64,000 nucleotides of DNA from Eubacteriales bacterium. Lineage in GTDB: Bacteria; Bacillota; Clostridia; Lachnospirales; Lachnospiraceae. The position numbers and the translations under genes are program-made. Shown here piece by piece: positions 16,459 to 25,713 of this stretch. Numbering within the stretch: the stretch's first letter is position 1; every line of letters starts with the position of its first letter. Location: NCBI GenBank assembly GCA_030533235.1, contig JAUNJN010000001.1:124001-188000 (forward strand), given 5' to 3'. The notes under the pieces were generated by a model that searched no databases, was not told the origin of the DNA, and saw nothing but the letters and a program-made list of their open reading frames with translations.

Positions 16459-18561
16459 ATGGATTTAACGGCTGAAGTACTTGGAAAGCGCTCATTTTGT
16501 GAGGCGGTTATGCGAGCACGTTTACCTAAGGCAGTTTTCAAGGAGTTAAAAAAGACAATTGATTATGGAGCACCTCTTGACACTGCGATTGCGGATTCGG
16601 TTGCGATTGCGATGCGCGAGTGGGCAAAGGAGCTTGGTGCAACACATTATACACATTGGTTTCATCCGTTGACGAACGTCACGGCGGAGAAGCAGGATTC
16701 CTTTATGGACCCTGTCGGAGATGGTACGTTTATTACAGAGTTTACCGGTAAGGAGTTAATTAAAGCAGAACCGGATGCTTCCTCATTTCCAACCGGAGGA
16801 CTTAGAGGTACGAGCTCTGCACGCGGATATACCGTATGGGATTGTTCCTCGCCGGCATTTGTAAAGGAAATACCAAACGGATGTAAGGTTCTTTGTATTC
16901 CAACTATTTTCATTTCCTACGGAGGAGAGGCACTTGATCATAAGACACCGCTTCTTCGTTCGATGGATGCAGTTGGTACACAGGCACTTCGTATCCTAAA
17001 TTTATTTGGTAAAAATCCGGTGAAGGTTACCCCTTCGGTTGGACCGGAGCAGGAATATTTCCTCATTGATAAGGCAAAATATGAGAAGCGTCTTGATTTA
17101 AAGCTTACAGGGCGTACCTTGTTTGGTGCACCATCGCCAAAGGGTCAGGAAATGGATGACCAGTATTTTGCAATCATCAAAGATAAGGTATCCTACTTCA
17201 TGGAGGATTTGAATAAACATCTTTGGGAGTATGGGGTTCCTGCCAAGACACAGCATAACGAGGCTGCACCTGCCCAGCATGAGATTGCACCAATCTTCGG
17301 TACAACCAATATTGCAAATGATCAAAATCAGATTGTTATGGAGACCTTGAAAAAGGTTGCAGACCGTACCGGTTTTGCATGTCTGTTGCATGAGAAGCCG
17401 TTTGCAGGTATCAATGGTTCCGGAAAGCATAACAACTGGTCACTTTCCACATCCGATGGTGAAAATCTGATTGATCCGGGTAAGGAGCCGGAGACAAATT
17501 TGCAGTTTCAGGTATTTCTCGCTGCAATCTTAGAGGCTGTCGATAATCATCCGGAGCTTCTTCGTATGTCAGCGGCATGTCCGGGAAATGATCACAGACT
17601 CGGTGCACTTGAGGCGCCGCCTGCTATTATTTCCGCATACCTCGGTGATCAGCTCGGAGAGCTTGTAAATCAGATTATTGAAAACGGTGAACCGGGAACA
17701 AGTCCAAAGCGAAAATTATATCGTGCCGGCTGTTCGGTTATTCCGGAATTTAAAATGGATGCAACCGATCGAAACCGTACATCACCGTTTGCATTTACCG
17801 GAAACAAATTTGAATTTCGTATGGTTGGTTCCACACAGTCGGTAGCACAGCCGATGATGGTGTTAAATACGATTGTTGCAGAGGCACTTTCAGATTTTGC
17901 AGATGTCTTAGAGAAGGCAGATGATTTTGAAGCTGCTGCAAAGCAGTTGGTTGTAGATAAGCTTCGCGAGCATAAGCGTATTATCTTTAACGGAGACGGA
18001 TATTCCAAGGAGTGGATTGAAGAGTCTGCAAAGCGTGGACTTCCGAATATCCCGACAATGGTGGAAGCAATCGACTACTTTGTTACCGATGAAAATATTC
18101 GTATGTTTGAAAAGCATGGTGTTTTATCTGAAGTTGAGATGCGTTCAAGAGAAATCGTGCTCTACGAGAGTTATGCAAAGCAGATTAACTTAGAGGCACT
18201 TACGATGATTGAGATGAGCAAACGTCAGATTATCCCGGCAGTTCTAAGCTATGAAGGAAGTCTTGCTTCTTCCGTAAAGGATTTGAAGACCGTTGGTGTT
18301 TCTGCAGATGCACAGCTTGCGTTGATTCGCAAGATTGACGAGCAGCTTGCACTTTTAATGGAAGCAACCGACCGTTTAGAGGAGATTACGCAAAAGGCAG
18401 CAGAATACAAGGATGATCCAAAGGCTTGGGCATTCTATTATCACGATGAAGTATTTTCATTTTTTGATACGGTTCGTACACCGGCAGATAAGCTAGAGAA
18501 ACTAGTGGCAGCAGATGCGTGGCCACTGCCTACATACGAAGAGATGCTTTTTGAGCAGTAG
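16459..18561 (+). CDS. glnN: Glutamine synthetase type III
   Basis: Makes glutamine from glutamate, ammonia and ATP. The 700-residue length, the N-terminal GSIII region, and the motifs EFTGKELIKAEPDASSFP, GPEQEYFLID, NEAAPAQHE, GINGSGKHNNWS and NRTSPFAFTGNKFEFR are those of type III enzymes, found mainly in Bacteroidetes, Clostridia and cyanobacteria. An AAAAGGAG site precedes the ATG. The 122-bp upstream gap contains the 12-bp palindrome CGTAAATTTACG (around 16364) but no clear promoter or riboswitch. A strong terminator follows directly, so this is a single-gene unit. Confidence 0.96.
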   Translation: MDLTAEVLGKRSFCEAVMRARLPKAVFKELKKTIDYGAPLDTAIADSVAIAMREWAKELGATHYTHWFHPLTNVTAEKQDSFMDPVGDGTFITEFTGKELIKAEPDASSFPTGGLRGTSSARGYTVWDCSSPAFVKEIPNGCKVLCIPTIFISYGGEALDHKTPLLRSMDAVGTQALRILNLFGKNPVKVTPSVGPEQEYFLIDKAKYEKRLDLKLTGRTLFGAPSPKGQEMDDQYFAIIKDKVSYFMEDLNKHLWEYGVPAKTQHNEAAPAQHEIAPIFGTTNIANDQNQIVMETLKKVADRTGFACLLHEKPFAGINGSGKHNNWSLSTSDGENLIDPGKEPETNLQFQVFLAAILEAVDNHPELLRMSAACPGNDHRLGALEAPPAIISAYLGDQLGELVNQIIENGEPGTSPKRKLYRAGCSVIPEFKMDATDRNRTSPFAFTGNKFEFRMVGSTQSVAQPMMVLNTIVAEALSDFADVLEKADDFEAAAKQLVVDKLREHKRIIFNGDGYSKEWIEESAKRGLPNIPTMVEAIDYFVTDENIRMFEKHGVLSEVEMRSREIVLYESYAKQINLEALTMIEMSKRQIIPAVLSYEGSLASSVKDLKTVGVSADAQLALIRKIDEQLALLMEATDRLEEITQKAAEYKDDPKAWAFYYHDEVFSFFDTVRTPADKLEKLVAADAWPLPTYEEMLFEQ

Positions 18562-18976
18562 GAGCATCCGTAAATTAGATTTCAAGAAGGCAATTATTGG
18601 TTGCCTTCTTCTTTTTTGGCAACTTTCTGCATACATCATTCCAATTATTATAGCAATAGCACAGGGACTTGAATGTCATAAGCTTATCAAGTTGATTGTG
18701 CCGTGTATTATTACGATTGCTTTATCTCTGGTACAAATACTAGCCGGTTTTTTGCTTACTCCGGTAGTAAGCTTTGCATGCGTCTGCGGCTTGTATGTTG
18801 TATCAGCATATTATACGACATGGCCGTTGGTTGGAAATTATACCATGTGGGTAAGAACAAAATGGATAACACCTGATGGAGTTCACCCGATTTCAGGTTT
18901 CATTTTAGCGATTGTATTAATAATTTGTGCATGGAACGCAGGGGAATATTATTTATCCAAAAAAGATTTGTTTTAG
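18515..18976 (+). pseudogene. Integral membrane protein, probable 5'-truncated remnant
   Basis: An open frame of 153 codons whose first codons lie inside glnN and then run through the glnN terminator (18584-18617), so the apparent N-terminus is not a real start. From about 18600 the translation is a convincing membrane protein with roughly four hydrophobic helices, ending GEYYLSKKDLF in the manner of ABC-2 permease C-termini. No ATG/GTG with a ribosome site is seen before TTG or GTG near 18690. I read it as the tail of a deleted permease gene; a short functional protein from an internal start cannot be excluded. Confidence 0.5.
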
Positions 18977-19096
18977 TATAAGAGGCTAATAAGCTCGGCA
19001 ATTGTATTGTCCTTTTGGGCGAGAGCGTGTTCCTTTTGGGGAACATCCTTTTTTAACTGAGCAATCTCTTTGCTAAATGCAAAGGATTTGTAATAC
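18973..19096 (-). pseudogene. Remnant of a coiled-coil C-terminus (possibly Rpn-type nuclease/transposase)
   Basis: On the minus strand, an open stretch of about 40 codons ends with stop TTA at 18973-18975. It reads ...FAFSKEIAQLKKDV then QKEHALAQKDNTIAELISLLY. The repeated QKD/E-type heptads resemble the tails of Rpn/PD-(D/E)XK recombination-promoting nucleases common in Lachnospiraceae, though this assignment is from memory. Upstream the frame meets a stop within about 15 codons, so only the gene's 3' end survives. It overlaps tail to tail with the permease remnant. Confidence 0.35.
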
Positions 19097-19111
19097 AAGG
19101 TGCGTAAAAAA

Positions 19112-19142
19112 CATTTAAGGATTATTTAATAAATGATAGAAT
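19112..19142 (+). promoter_or_regulatory. Candidate promoter and operator for the ABC / two-component operon
   Basis: Extended -10 TG-A-TAGAAT (TG at 19134-19135, TAGAAT 19137-19142) about 30 bp before the first gene. In the -35 area the inverted repeat CATTTA (19112-19117) / TAAATG (19130-19135) is separated by 12 bp. No good -35 hexamer is present, as expected for an activator-dependent promoter, perhaps the downstream OmpR-type regulator. Confidence 0.4.
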
Positions 19143-19171
19143 AAGATAACATCACGAAGGAGGCATACGAT

Positions 19172-21553
19172 ATGTATACAAGGATATTAAAGAAAGATTT
19201 AAAAAGAAAAAAATCAATGAATGTCATATTGCTTATTTTTGTGATGCTGGCTACGGCATTTATTTCGAGCAGTATCAATAATTTATCCGTCGTGTTAGAC
19301 GGAACAAACTACTTCTTTGAGCAGGCAGGGATCGATGATTATATGATTATTACGATGCGTGCAAATTATGAAGCAGATGCATCAAATGAAGAACAAATTG
19401 ATGCATATTTAAAGGAAAACGAATATGTAGATTCATTTTCTGCAGATGATACACTGTTTCTTGGAAAAAGCAATTTTGCTTTTCCGGATGGAAGGAAGGT
19501 TGACCTGATTAATTCGATATTGTGTAACAGTGTACATATCGAGCAACAGAAGTTTTTTGACATGCAGGATAAAGAGATTACTGATATCCCGGATGGGAAA
19601 ATATATATTCCAAGACAGTTCAAGGAGAATAATGATTTAAAAAAGGGTGACAAATTAATCGTAAAGTCATCAAATGGATTTGAAAAAACATTTGAAATAA
19701 TTGACAGTTTTAAGGATGCTTTTTTAGGCTCCGAGATGATGGGAACATCAAGAATCCTTTTGAGTGACAATGACTTTGAATGTTTAATGAAGGAATCGAA
19801 CTTGCCATACGGAATGATTTTCTCAATTGAGGCAAGTGATGCAAAGGCATTTGAAAATGATTATAACAAGCAGGACGTAAGTCAGTTGTTTAACTGCTCA
19901 AAGGGTATGATCAAAATTACATATGCAATGGATATGGTTGTTGCGGCAATCCTTTTAGTAGTGAGCTTGTGCTTGATTATCATTTCGGCAGTTATGCTTC
20001 GGTTTATAATTGTTTTTACAATCAATGAGGACTATAAGGAAATCGGTATTATGAAAGCAATCGGTATCCGGGATTCCGGAATTCGTAAGCTGTTTGTTGT
20101 AAAATATTGCATGCTGGCGGTGATAGGTGCGGTTTTTGGATTTGTCGTTTCAATCCCGTTTGCGCAGGCATTAATCAAGCAGGCAATTAAGGGGATTATT
20201 GCGAAAAATTCAAGCGGAGGTTTGCTGATTCCTGCAGTTGTAAGTATTGCTGTTGCACTTGTTATTATGCTGCTTGCCTATGCAAGTACAAGAAGAATCA
20301 AAAAGCTTACACCGATGGATGCTATTCGAAACGGAAACAATGGAGAACGTTTTAAACGCAAAGGTTTGTTTGAATTAAAAAAATCACACATGCGTCCGAC
20401 CAGCTTTATGGCGTGCAATGATGTGGTAAATGAGTTTAGAAAATACATTGCACTATTTATTACAAGTATTGTAGGTGTTTGGCTTGTTGTAATGCCAGCC
20501 AATACAATTAACACACTTCGTTCCAGAGAGATCGGAAAATGGTTTTCAGTGCAAGATTGCGATGCCTGGATATGTGATGATTGTGCATCTACAGAATGTA
20601 TGACAGATGGCACGAAAGAAGCCTTTGAAGATTATCTTGCTACAATAGAGAATACGTTGGAGAAAAACGGAGTTCCGGTTGAGAAAATATTTATGGAGGT
20701 TATGTTCAAAGTTAAAATTAGTAAGGGTGATACCTCCTTCCGTTCCCTCGCAATGCAAGGTATTAATACCGATACAGAAGGTTATATGTACGACAAGGGA
20801 TATGCTCCGAAGTATATCGATGAGGTTGCGCTTGCTAAGACTACAGCAAATGCAATCGATGCGGGAATCGGTGATATTGTTACAATTTCTATTTTGGGTG
20901 AAGAGAAGCAGTTTATGGTGACAGGCTTATACCAGAGTATGACGAATCTTGGCGAAGGAATTCGATTCCATCAGGATGCGAAACTTGATTTTTCAGATGT
21001 GTCTGGAGTAGTTGGAGTTCAGGTTATATTTAAAGATCAGGATCATATTGAGGAGTATTTGGAAAAGGCAAAAGAATTGTTCCCAGAGGGTCGTGTTGAA
21101 AACATGCAGGATTTTATCGCCGGCATGATTGGCGGAGTGAGCAAATTGGTCGATTTGAAGATTCTTTTGTTAGCAGTTGTAACAGCAATTATTATTCTTG
21201 TTGTTGTGTTAATGCAAAAAATGTTCTTAATCAAAGAGCGTGGTGAGATCGGTATGCTAAAGGCAGTCGGATTTTCGGATTGCGCTATCATTACATGGCA
21301 GACAAAACGAATTTCGCTTGTGCTTGCATGTGGCGTATTGATTGGTACGATTACCGGTACGCCGTTTTCGCAGATTACCTCCGGTCAGGTATTTAAGATT
21401 ATGGGTGCAAGTAAAATTAAATTCCAGATTAATTATTTGGAAGTTTATGTTTTGTATCCGATTGCAATCTTGTTGATTACCATAGCGGCATGTGTATTTA
21501 CAATGCGTAAGGTACACAAGATTTCCGCACAGGATATGAACCAGATTGAGTAA
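19172..21553 (+). CDS. ABC transporter permease with two FtsX domains
   Basis: A 793-residue membrane protein built as a tandem: a helix near the N-terminus (about 15-35), an extracytoplasmic MacB-PCD-like domain (about 40-250), three helices of the first FtsX domain (about 255-375), then a second helix/extracytoplasmic domain (about 420-660) and three last helices. DYKEIGIMKAIGI and ERGEIGMLKAVGF are the paired coupling motifs. Such permeases work with one ATPase in antimicrobial-peptide export or lipid and lipoprotein handling. The ATPase and a two-component system follow, a layout seen in peptide detoxification modules. GAAGGAGG site at the start. Confidence 0.88.
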   Translation: MYTRILKKDLKRKKSMNVILLIFVMLATAFISSSINNLSVVLDGTNYFFEQAGIDDYMIITMRANYEADASNEEQIDAYLKENEYVDSFSADDTLFLGKSNFAFPDGRKVDLINSILCNSVHIEQQKFFDMQDKEITDIPDGKIYIPRQFKENNDLKKGDKLIVKSSNGFEKTFEIIDSFKDAFLGSEMMGTSRILLSDNDFECLMKESNLPYGMIFSIEASDAKAFENDYNKQDVSQLFNCSKGMIKITYAMDMVVAAILLVVSLCLIIISAVMLRFIIVFTINEDYKEIGIMKAIGIRDSGIRKLFVVKYCMLAVIGAVFGFVVSIPFAQALIKQAIKGIIAKNSSGGLLIPAVVSIAVALVIMLLAYASTRRIKKLTPMDAIRNGNNGERFKRKGLFELKKSHMRPTSFMACNDVVNEFRKYIALFITSIVGVWLVVMPANTINTLRSREIGKWFSVQDCDAWICDDCASTECMTDGTKEAFEDYLATIENTLEKNGVPVEKIFMEVMFKVKISKGDTSFRSLAMQGINTDTEGYMYDKGYAPKYIDEVALAKTTANAIDAGIGDIVTISILGEEKQFMVTGLYQSMTNLGEGIRFHQDAKLDFSDVSGVVGVQVIFKDQDHIEEYLEKAKELFPEGRVENMQDFIAGMIGGVSKLVDLKILLLAVVTAIIILVVVLMQKMFLIKERGEIGMLKAVGFSDCAIITWQTKRISLVLACGVLIGTITGTPFSQITSGQVFKIMGASKIKFQINYLEVYVLYPIAILLITIAACVFTMRKVHKISAQDMNQIE

Positions 21554-21605
21554 CAGAAGAGATAAATCGTCAATGTGATAACGGAATTAGGAAAGGATGA
21601 GAATA

Positions 21606-22376
21606 ATGGCAACAGCATTAAAGGTTTCAGATTTGTGTAAAACATATGTAATTAACAAAAGACAAAACAACGTATTAAAGAATGTGAGCTTTTCAATTGA
21701 AGAGGGAGAGATGGTAGCAATTATGGGTCCGTCCGGATCCGGAAAATCCACATTGCTGTATAGCGTCTCCGGAATGGACCGTCCAACGGCAGGATGCGTG
21801 GAATTAGACGGAGTGGCAATTACGGAGTTAAATAACGTTGATCTTGCAGATGCCAGACTTAATAAAATGGGATTTATTTTTCAGCAGATGCACATGCTCA
21901 AAAATCTCACAATCATGGACAATATTTTGTTGCCGGCCTATCAGGCAGCAGGGAAGAGTAAACGCACAAAACAGGAAATCAATGATTATTGTCGCGAATT
22001 GATGCGTAAGCTTTCAATCAGTGATATTGCGGATCATGATATTACGGAGGTTTCCGGTGGACAGCTCCAGAGAGCATGTATTTGCAGGGGTATGATTAAT
22101 AATCCAAAGATTTTATTTGCTGATGAACCGACAGGTGCATTGAATCGAAGCAACTCCGAGGATGTTATGGAGGAATTAAATCGTTTGAATGAGGAAGGAA
22201 CTACAATTATGCTCGTAACACATGATAGCAAGGTTGCTGCAAAATGTAGTAGAATTTTATATATCGTTGATGGTAATATAAGTGGAGAGCTATCGCTTGG
22301 AAAAAATACGGCAGATAGCGACATGAAGGAACGCAGACGTAAGGTGAGTCAGTGGCTCAACGATATGGGTTGGTAA
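21606..22376 (+). CDS. ABC transporter ATP-binding protein (MacB/LolD type)
   Basis: A 256-residue ATPase partner of the upstream FtsX permease. Walker A GPSGSGKST (about residues 43-51), Q-loop FQQMHML, signature VSGGQLQRA, Walker B ILFADEPTGAL, switch histidine VTHD. GALNRSNSEDVMEEL after Walker B is typical of the MacB/LolD/BceA class. ATG 21606 is preferred to ATG 21597 because the AGGAAAGG site sits too close to the latter. The C-terminal tail KERRRKVSQWLNDMGW is an extra positively charged helix. It lies 43 bp after the permease gene. Confidence 0.92.
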   Translation: MATALKVSDLCKTYVINKRQNNVLKNVSFSIEEGEMVAIMGPSGSGKSTLLYSVSGMDRPTAGCVELDGVAITELNNVDLADARLNKMGFIFQQMHMLKNLTIMDNILLPAYQAAGKSKRTKQEINDYCRELMRKLSISDIADHDITEVSGGQLQRACICRGMINNPKILFADEPTGALNRSNSEDVMEELNRLNEEGTTIMLVTHDSKVAAKCSRILYIVDGNISGELSLGKNTADSDMKERRRKVSQWLNDMGW

Positions 22377-22393
22377 AAGACAGGGAGAATTCT

Positions 22394-23077
22394 ATGGCAG
22401 ATATAATCGTAGTAGAGGATAATGAAGAAATTGGAAGCTTACTTACAGATTTTTTGATTGCGGAAGGGTATGATGTATATCTTGCATCATCCGGTGAGGA
22501 AGGATTGGAAATCTTTGAAGATGAAGGAGCAAAGCTCGTTATTTTGGATATTATGCTTTCGGGGATAGACGGATTTGCGGTTTGCAGCAAAATTTGGGAA
22601 AATTCCAATACGCCGATTATCATAGTGAGTGCAAAGGATACAAAGGATGACAAGTTAAACGGCATTTTGCTTGGCGCAGATGATTATATCGAGAAACCAT
22701 ATGATATTGATTTACTAATCGCTAAGGTAAATGGAATATTTCAGCGGAGATATAAGGTGGATTCCCTCGTATGTGGGGATATCCGTCTGAATCCGGTTGG
22801 AAGACAAGTATACAAAAAGGGCAAGCTTTTAAACGTGACGGTAAAGGAGTTTGATTTGTTGCTTTATATGATGGAAAACCGTGATACGGTGCTTACAAAA
22901 GAAAGCTTGTTTGCTAAAATCTGGGGATTTGACAGTGAGAGTGAATTGCAGACCTTGACCGTACATATTAAGTGGCTTCGTGAGAAGATTGAGGATGACC
23001 CGAAGAATCCGCTATATATACAGACGGTTTGGGGTGTCGGATATCGATTTTCGGATGTGGAAAGAGGTATAAAATGA
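22394..23077 (+). CDS. Response regulator, OmpR/PhoB family
   Basis: A 227-residue two-component regulator: receiver domain (about 1-118) with acidic pocket E8/D9, phospho-acceptor D52 (VILDIML) and conserved K102-type lysine in YIEKPYD; winged-helix DNA-binding domain (about 127-225) ending QTVWGVGYRF. The ATG at 22394 follows CAGGGAGAATT and is 17 bp after the ATPase stop. It overlaps the histidine kinase start by ATGA. It probably controls the ABC operon itself, through the inverted repeat at 19112-19135. Confidence 0.95.
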   Translation: MADIIVVEDNEEIGSLLTDFLIAEGYDVYLASSGEEGLEIFEDEGAKLVILDIMLSGIDGFAVCSKIWENSNTPIIIVSAKDTKDDKLNGILLGADDYIEKPYDIDLLIAKVNGIFQRRYKVDSLVCGDIRLNPVGRQVYKKGKLLNVTVKEFDLLLYMMENRDTVLTKESLFAKIWGFDSESELQTLTVHIKWLREKIEDDPKNPLYIQTVWGVGYRFSDVERGIK

Positions 23078-24381
23078 AGCAAATAAATCGTATGATTGCG
23101 ACGGTATTGTTACTGTCGCTTCTTGCGTGTGGGGCGGTTGTCCTTTTTACGCAGGAATCCTGGAAAATGAATAACGGAAGAGATAAGGTGGAGCTCTCAC
23201 GTGCCAAGGTTTCAATTAATCGTTATGAGGAAAATATCGGTCAACCGGTTGCGTCACTGGATCAGCTTCTCGCATTTGAAGAGATTGATCATTGCTTTAT
23301 TTTAGACGTAGCATTTCATGCTTGGGACGAGCATCCGGAGGCAGCGATACAAATGCTTTTGCAGCAAAGCGGGGAACATTTTGCATTACATGCAACCGAA
23401 AAAGGTTGCTACCGTATCGATTATCAGACGGATACAGCCGGATATCTTTCCGGAATTCGGATTACTTTAATAGCCGTGATTTCCATTTTCGGATTGATAT
23501 GCCTTCTTATTTTGGTTTATATAAAGATGAATGTCGTTAAACCGTTCCAAAGACTTTCGGATTTGCCATATGAATTGTCAAAGGGTAATTTGACCGTTCC
23601 GATAGAAGAGTCAAAAAATAAATTGTTCGGCAGATATCTTTGGGGTATGAATATGCTGAGAGAAAATCTGGAACAGGCCAAAGAGCGAGAACTATTCATG
23701 GTAAAAGAAAAGAAAGTATTGCTGTTATCGTTGTCGCATGATATCAAAACCCCGCTTAGTGCAATTAAGCTTTACGGAAAGGCATTTGAGAAAAATCTGT
23801 ATCGCGATGAAGAAAAGAAGCAACAGGTTGCAAGAGGAATTTGTGAAAAAGCGGATGAGATTGAGGCATATATTTCAAAAATAGTTCAGGCTTCCAATGA
23901 GGACTTTCTTGATTTCGACATATCCTGCACCGAATATTATATTGCGGATGTGATTAAAGAAATTGATGCATATTACAACGAAAAAATGAAGCTTTCTCAG
24001 ATTATATTTGAGATTGGGAAATATACAAACTATCTTGTATACGGTGACCCGGCACGATTGGTTGAAGTTCTTCAGAACATAATTGAAAATGCAATCAAAT
24101 ACGGAGACGGAAAACAGATATTGATACATTTCCGAAACGATGAGGAAGGCTATGCAATAACGGTTGAAAATACAGGATGTACGATGGAAAAAAGAGAGCT
24201 TCCTCACGTATTTGACAGCTTTTTCAGAGGAAGCAATACCGGTAGGCAGCCGGGAAGCGGACTTGGCCTTTATATATGCAGAAAACTTATGCATATGATG
24301 GATGGCGAAATTGTTGCGAACATTCGGGAAGAGGAACAGGAACGTTTTATGTGTGTCACTGTCTATGTGAAAAAAGCATAA
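23074..24381 (+). CDS. Sensor histidine kinase
   Basis: A 435-residue membrane kinase. Helix 1 is about residues 7-26, an extracytoplasmic sensor domain of about 100 residues follows, helix 2 is about 128-150, then a HAMP-like region. The H-box SLSHDIKTPLSAIKLYG has phosphorylated H222, and N-box NIIENAIKYGDG and G-box GSGLGLYICRKLM complete the ATPase domain. The sizeable sensor domain differs from the nearly loop-less BceS kinases, so it may sense a ligand directly and not only through the transporter. Started by ATGA overlap with the regulator gene; last gene of the operon. Confidence 0.94.
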   Translation: MKQINRMIATVLLLSLLACGAVVLFTQESWKMNNGRDKVELSRAKVSINRYEENIGQPVASLDQLLAFEEIDHCFILDVAFHAWDEHPEAAIQMLLQQSGEHFALHATEKGCYRIDYQTDTAGYLSGIRITLIAVISIFGLICLLILVYIKMNVVKPFQRLSDLPYELSKGNLTVPIEESKNKLFGRYLWGMNMLRENLEQAKERELFMVKEKKVLLLSLSHDIKTPLSAIKLYGKAFEKNLYRDEEKKQQVARGICEKADEIEAYISKIVQASNEDFLDFDISCTEYYIADVIKEIDAYYNEKMKLSQIIFEIGKYTNYLVYGDPARLVEVLQNIIENAIKYGDGKQILIHFRNDEEGYAITVENTGCTMEKRELPHVFDSFFRGSNTGRQPGSGLGLYICRKLMHMMDGEIVANIREEEQERFMCVTVYVKKA

Positions 24382-24438
24382 ACATGGTAAATAAAACAAT
24401 ATAAAAAAAATAATAAAAATAATAAAAAAATGATATAT

Positions 24439-24595
24439 AACACGCCTTGTGCGTGTTATTTTTATTGCATAGGAAAGTGCTTCGCACATCCTATGCAATA
24501 AAAAAGACACTTCGTGTCAGGATGCGCACTCGCGCGCAAAGTATATGTTGCAAAAGCAACCGCGCTCGGCGCGAGAGTCTTGCAAGCAAGACTCT
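24439..24595. repeat. Cluster of seven short hairpins in the gap before the GH5 gene
   Basis: The 288-bp gap between the kinase and GH5 genes holds consecutive perfect stem-loops: AACACGC/GCGTGTT (24439-24457, with T-rich tail, likely the operon terminator), ATTGCATAGGA/TCCTATGCAAT (24464-24499, 11 bp, with an inner GTGC-TTC-GCAC hairpin), GACAC/GTGTC (24506-24518), GCGC/GCGC (about 24524-24535), GTTGC/GCAAC (24547-24560), CGCGC/GCGCG (24561-24573) and AGAGTCTTGC/GCAAGACTCT (24574-24595). Loops are 2-5 nt apart from the second. Stems differ in sequence, so this is not a CRISPR. The remaining gap, 24382-24438, is A/T-rich with nothing recognisable. Confidence 0.75.
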
Positions 24596-24669
24596 TTCTT
24601 GTATCATAGGATTTGACTTTCAAGAAAATGGAAAGGAGGATAATCGGCAATAAGCGGATTGAATTTTTT

Positions 24670-25698
24670 ATGAAGCGTTGGGATGGTTATCAAAAAGGTG
24701 TGAATCTCGGGGGCTGGCTGTCACAGAGTGATCACACAAAACAGACATACGATACATATATCAAACAGGAGGATATTCAACGAATCGCAATGTGGGGTGT
24801 TGACCATGTGCGATTACCGATCGACTACAATCTTGTACAACGTGAGGACGGATCATTTATCGAAGAGAATTTCAAATATATTGATGATTGTATTTCGTGG
24901 TGCGGCGAGGCCGGTCTTAACATGATTTTAGATGTACATTCTGCATCGGGATATTCATTTGATGCGGATGACGGATCGGGAGAGGGCTTCTTTAAACAGG
25001 AAGATAAGATTGAGATGTTTATCGCACTTTGGACAGAGCTTACAAAGCGCTATGTAAAATATGATGACAGAGTAGCGTTTGAGTTGTTAAACGAGGTTGT
25101 GAATGAATGTGACAATGCTCCTTGGATGGAGATTGCGAAACGAACGGTTGACTTGATTCGCGGATACTCCAAAGACATTAAGATTCTGATTGGAGCTTAT
25201 TATAACAACAGTATTATGACAGTAAAATATATAGCACCGCCGTTTGATGAAAACATCGTATATAACGTGCATTGCTACGAGCCGCTGTTCTTTACACATC
25301 AGGGAGCTTATTGGGTAAAGACAATGCCGCCGGATTTTCGTATGGCATATCCATTTACAAAGGAAGAATATATTAAGCAGGCAAGTGCAGTGGATGAAAG
25401 CTATTTAAACACTGTATGGGCAATGGAAGATGGTGTAATAGACATACAGTATTTTGAAAATTTGTTTGCGGAAGCGATTCAGATAGCAAATGATAGAGAT
25501 GTATATTTGTATTGTGGTGAGTACGGAGTCATTGATTTAGTGGATGCACAGTCAACCTTAAACTGGATTAGGGATATTCATGGTGTATTTGATAAGTATG
25601 GCATCGGACGTTCGATTTGGAATTACAAGGGAAAAGATTTCGGATTGCTCGATGACAGACTTGATAGTGTTCGTGATGAACTTTATAAGTGTTTATAA
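24670..25698 (+). CDS. Glycoside hydrolase family 5 (beta-glucanase/glucosidase type)
   Basis: A 342-residue TIM-barrel enzyme with no signal peptide, so cytoplasmic. The opening KGVNLGGWLS is typical of exo-beta-1,3-glucanase-like GH5 members; the acid/base is E142 in FELLNEVVNE and the nucleophile E284 in YCGEYGVID, with HVRLP near residue 46 and NVHCYEP near 199. The start is uncertain: ATG 24670 gives the standard N-terminus, but the strong AAGGAGG site is about 30 nt upstream, and an ATG at 24613 overlaps the hairpin-cluster margin. Together with the following GH16 gene it suggests use of beta-1,3 or mixed-linkage glucan oligomers. Confidence 0.85.
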   Translation: MKRWDGYQKGVNLGGWLSQSDHTKQTYDTYIKQEDIQRIAMWGVDHVRLPIDYNLVQREDGSFIEENFKYIDDCISWCGEAGLNMILDVHSASGYSFDADDGSGEGFFKQEDKIEMFIALWTELTKRYVKYDDRVAFELLNEVVNECDNAPWMEIAKRTVDLIRGYSKDIKILIGAYYNNSIMTVKYIAPPFDENIVYNVHCYEPLFFTHQGAYWVKTMPPDFRMAYPFTKEEYIKQASAVDESYLNTVWAMEDGVIDIQYFENLFAEAIQIANDRDVYLYCGEYGVIDLVDAQSTLNWIRDIHGVFDKYGIGRSIWNYKGKDFGLLDDRLDSVRDELYKCL

Positions 25699-25713
25699 TT
25701 TAGGAGGTAGGGT

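Noticed and set aside
24439..24595. CRISPR array
   Set aside because: The hairpins differ in sequence and there are no equal-length direct repeats or spacers, and no cas genes.
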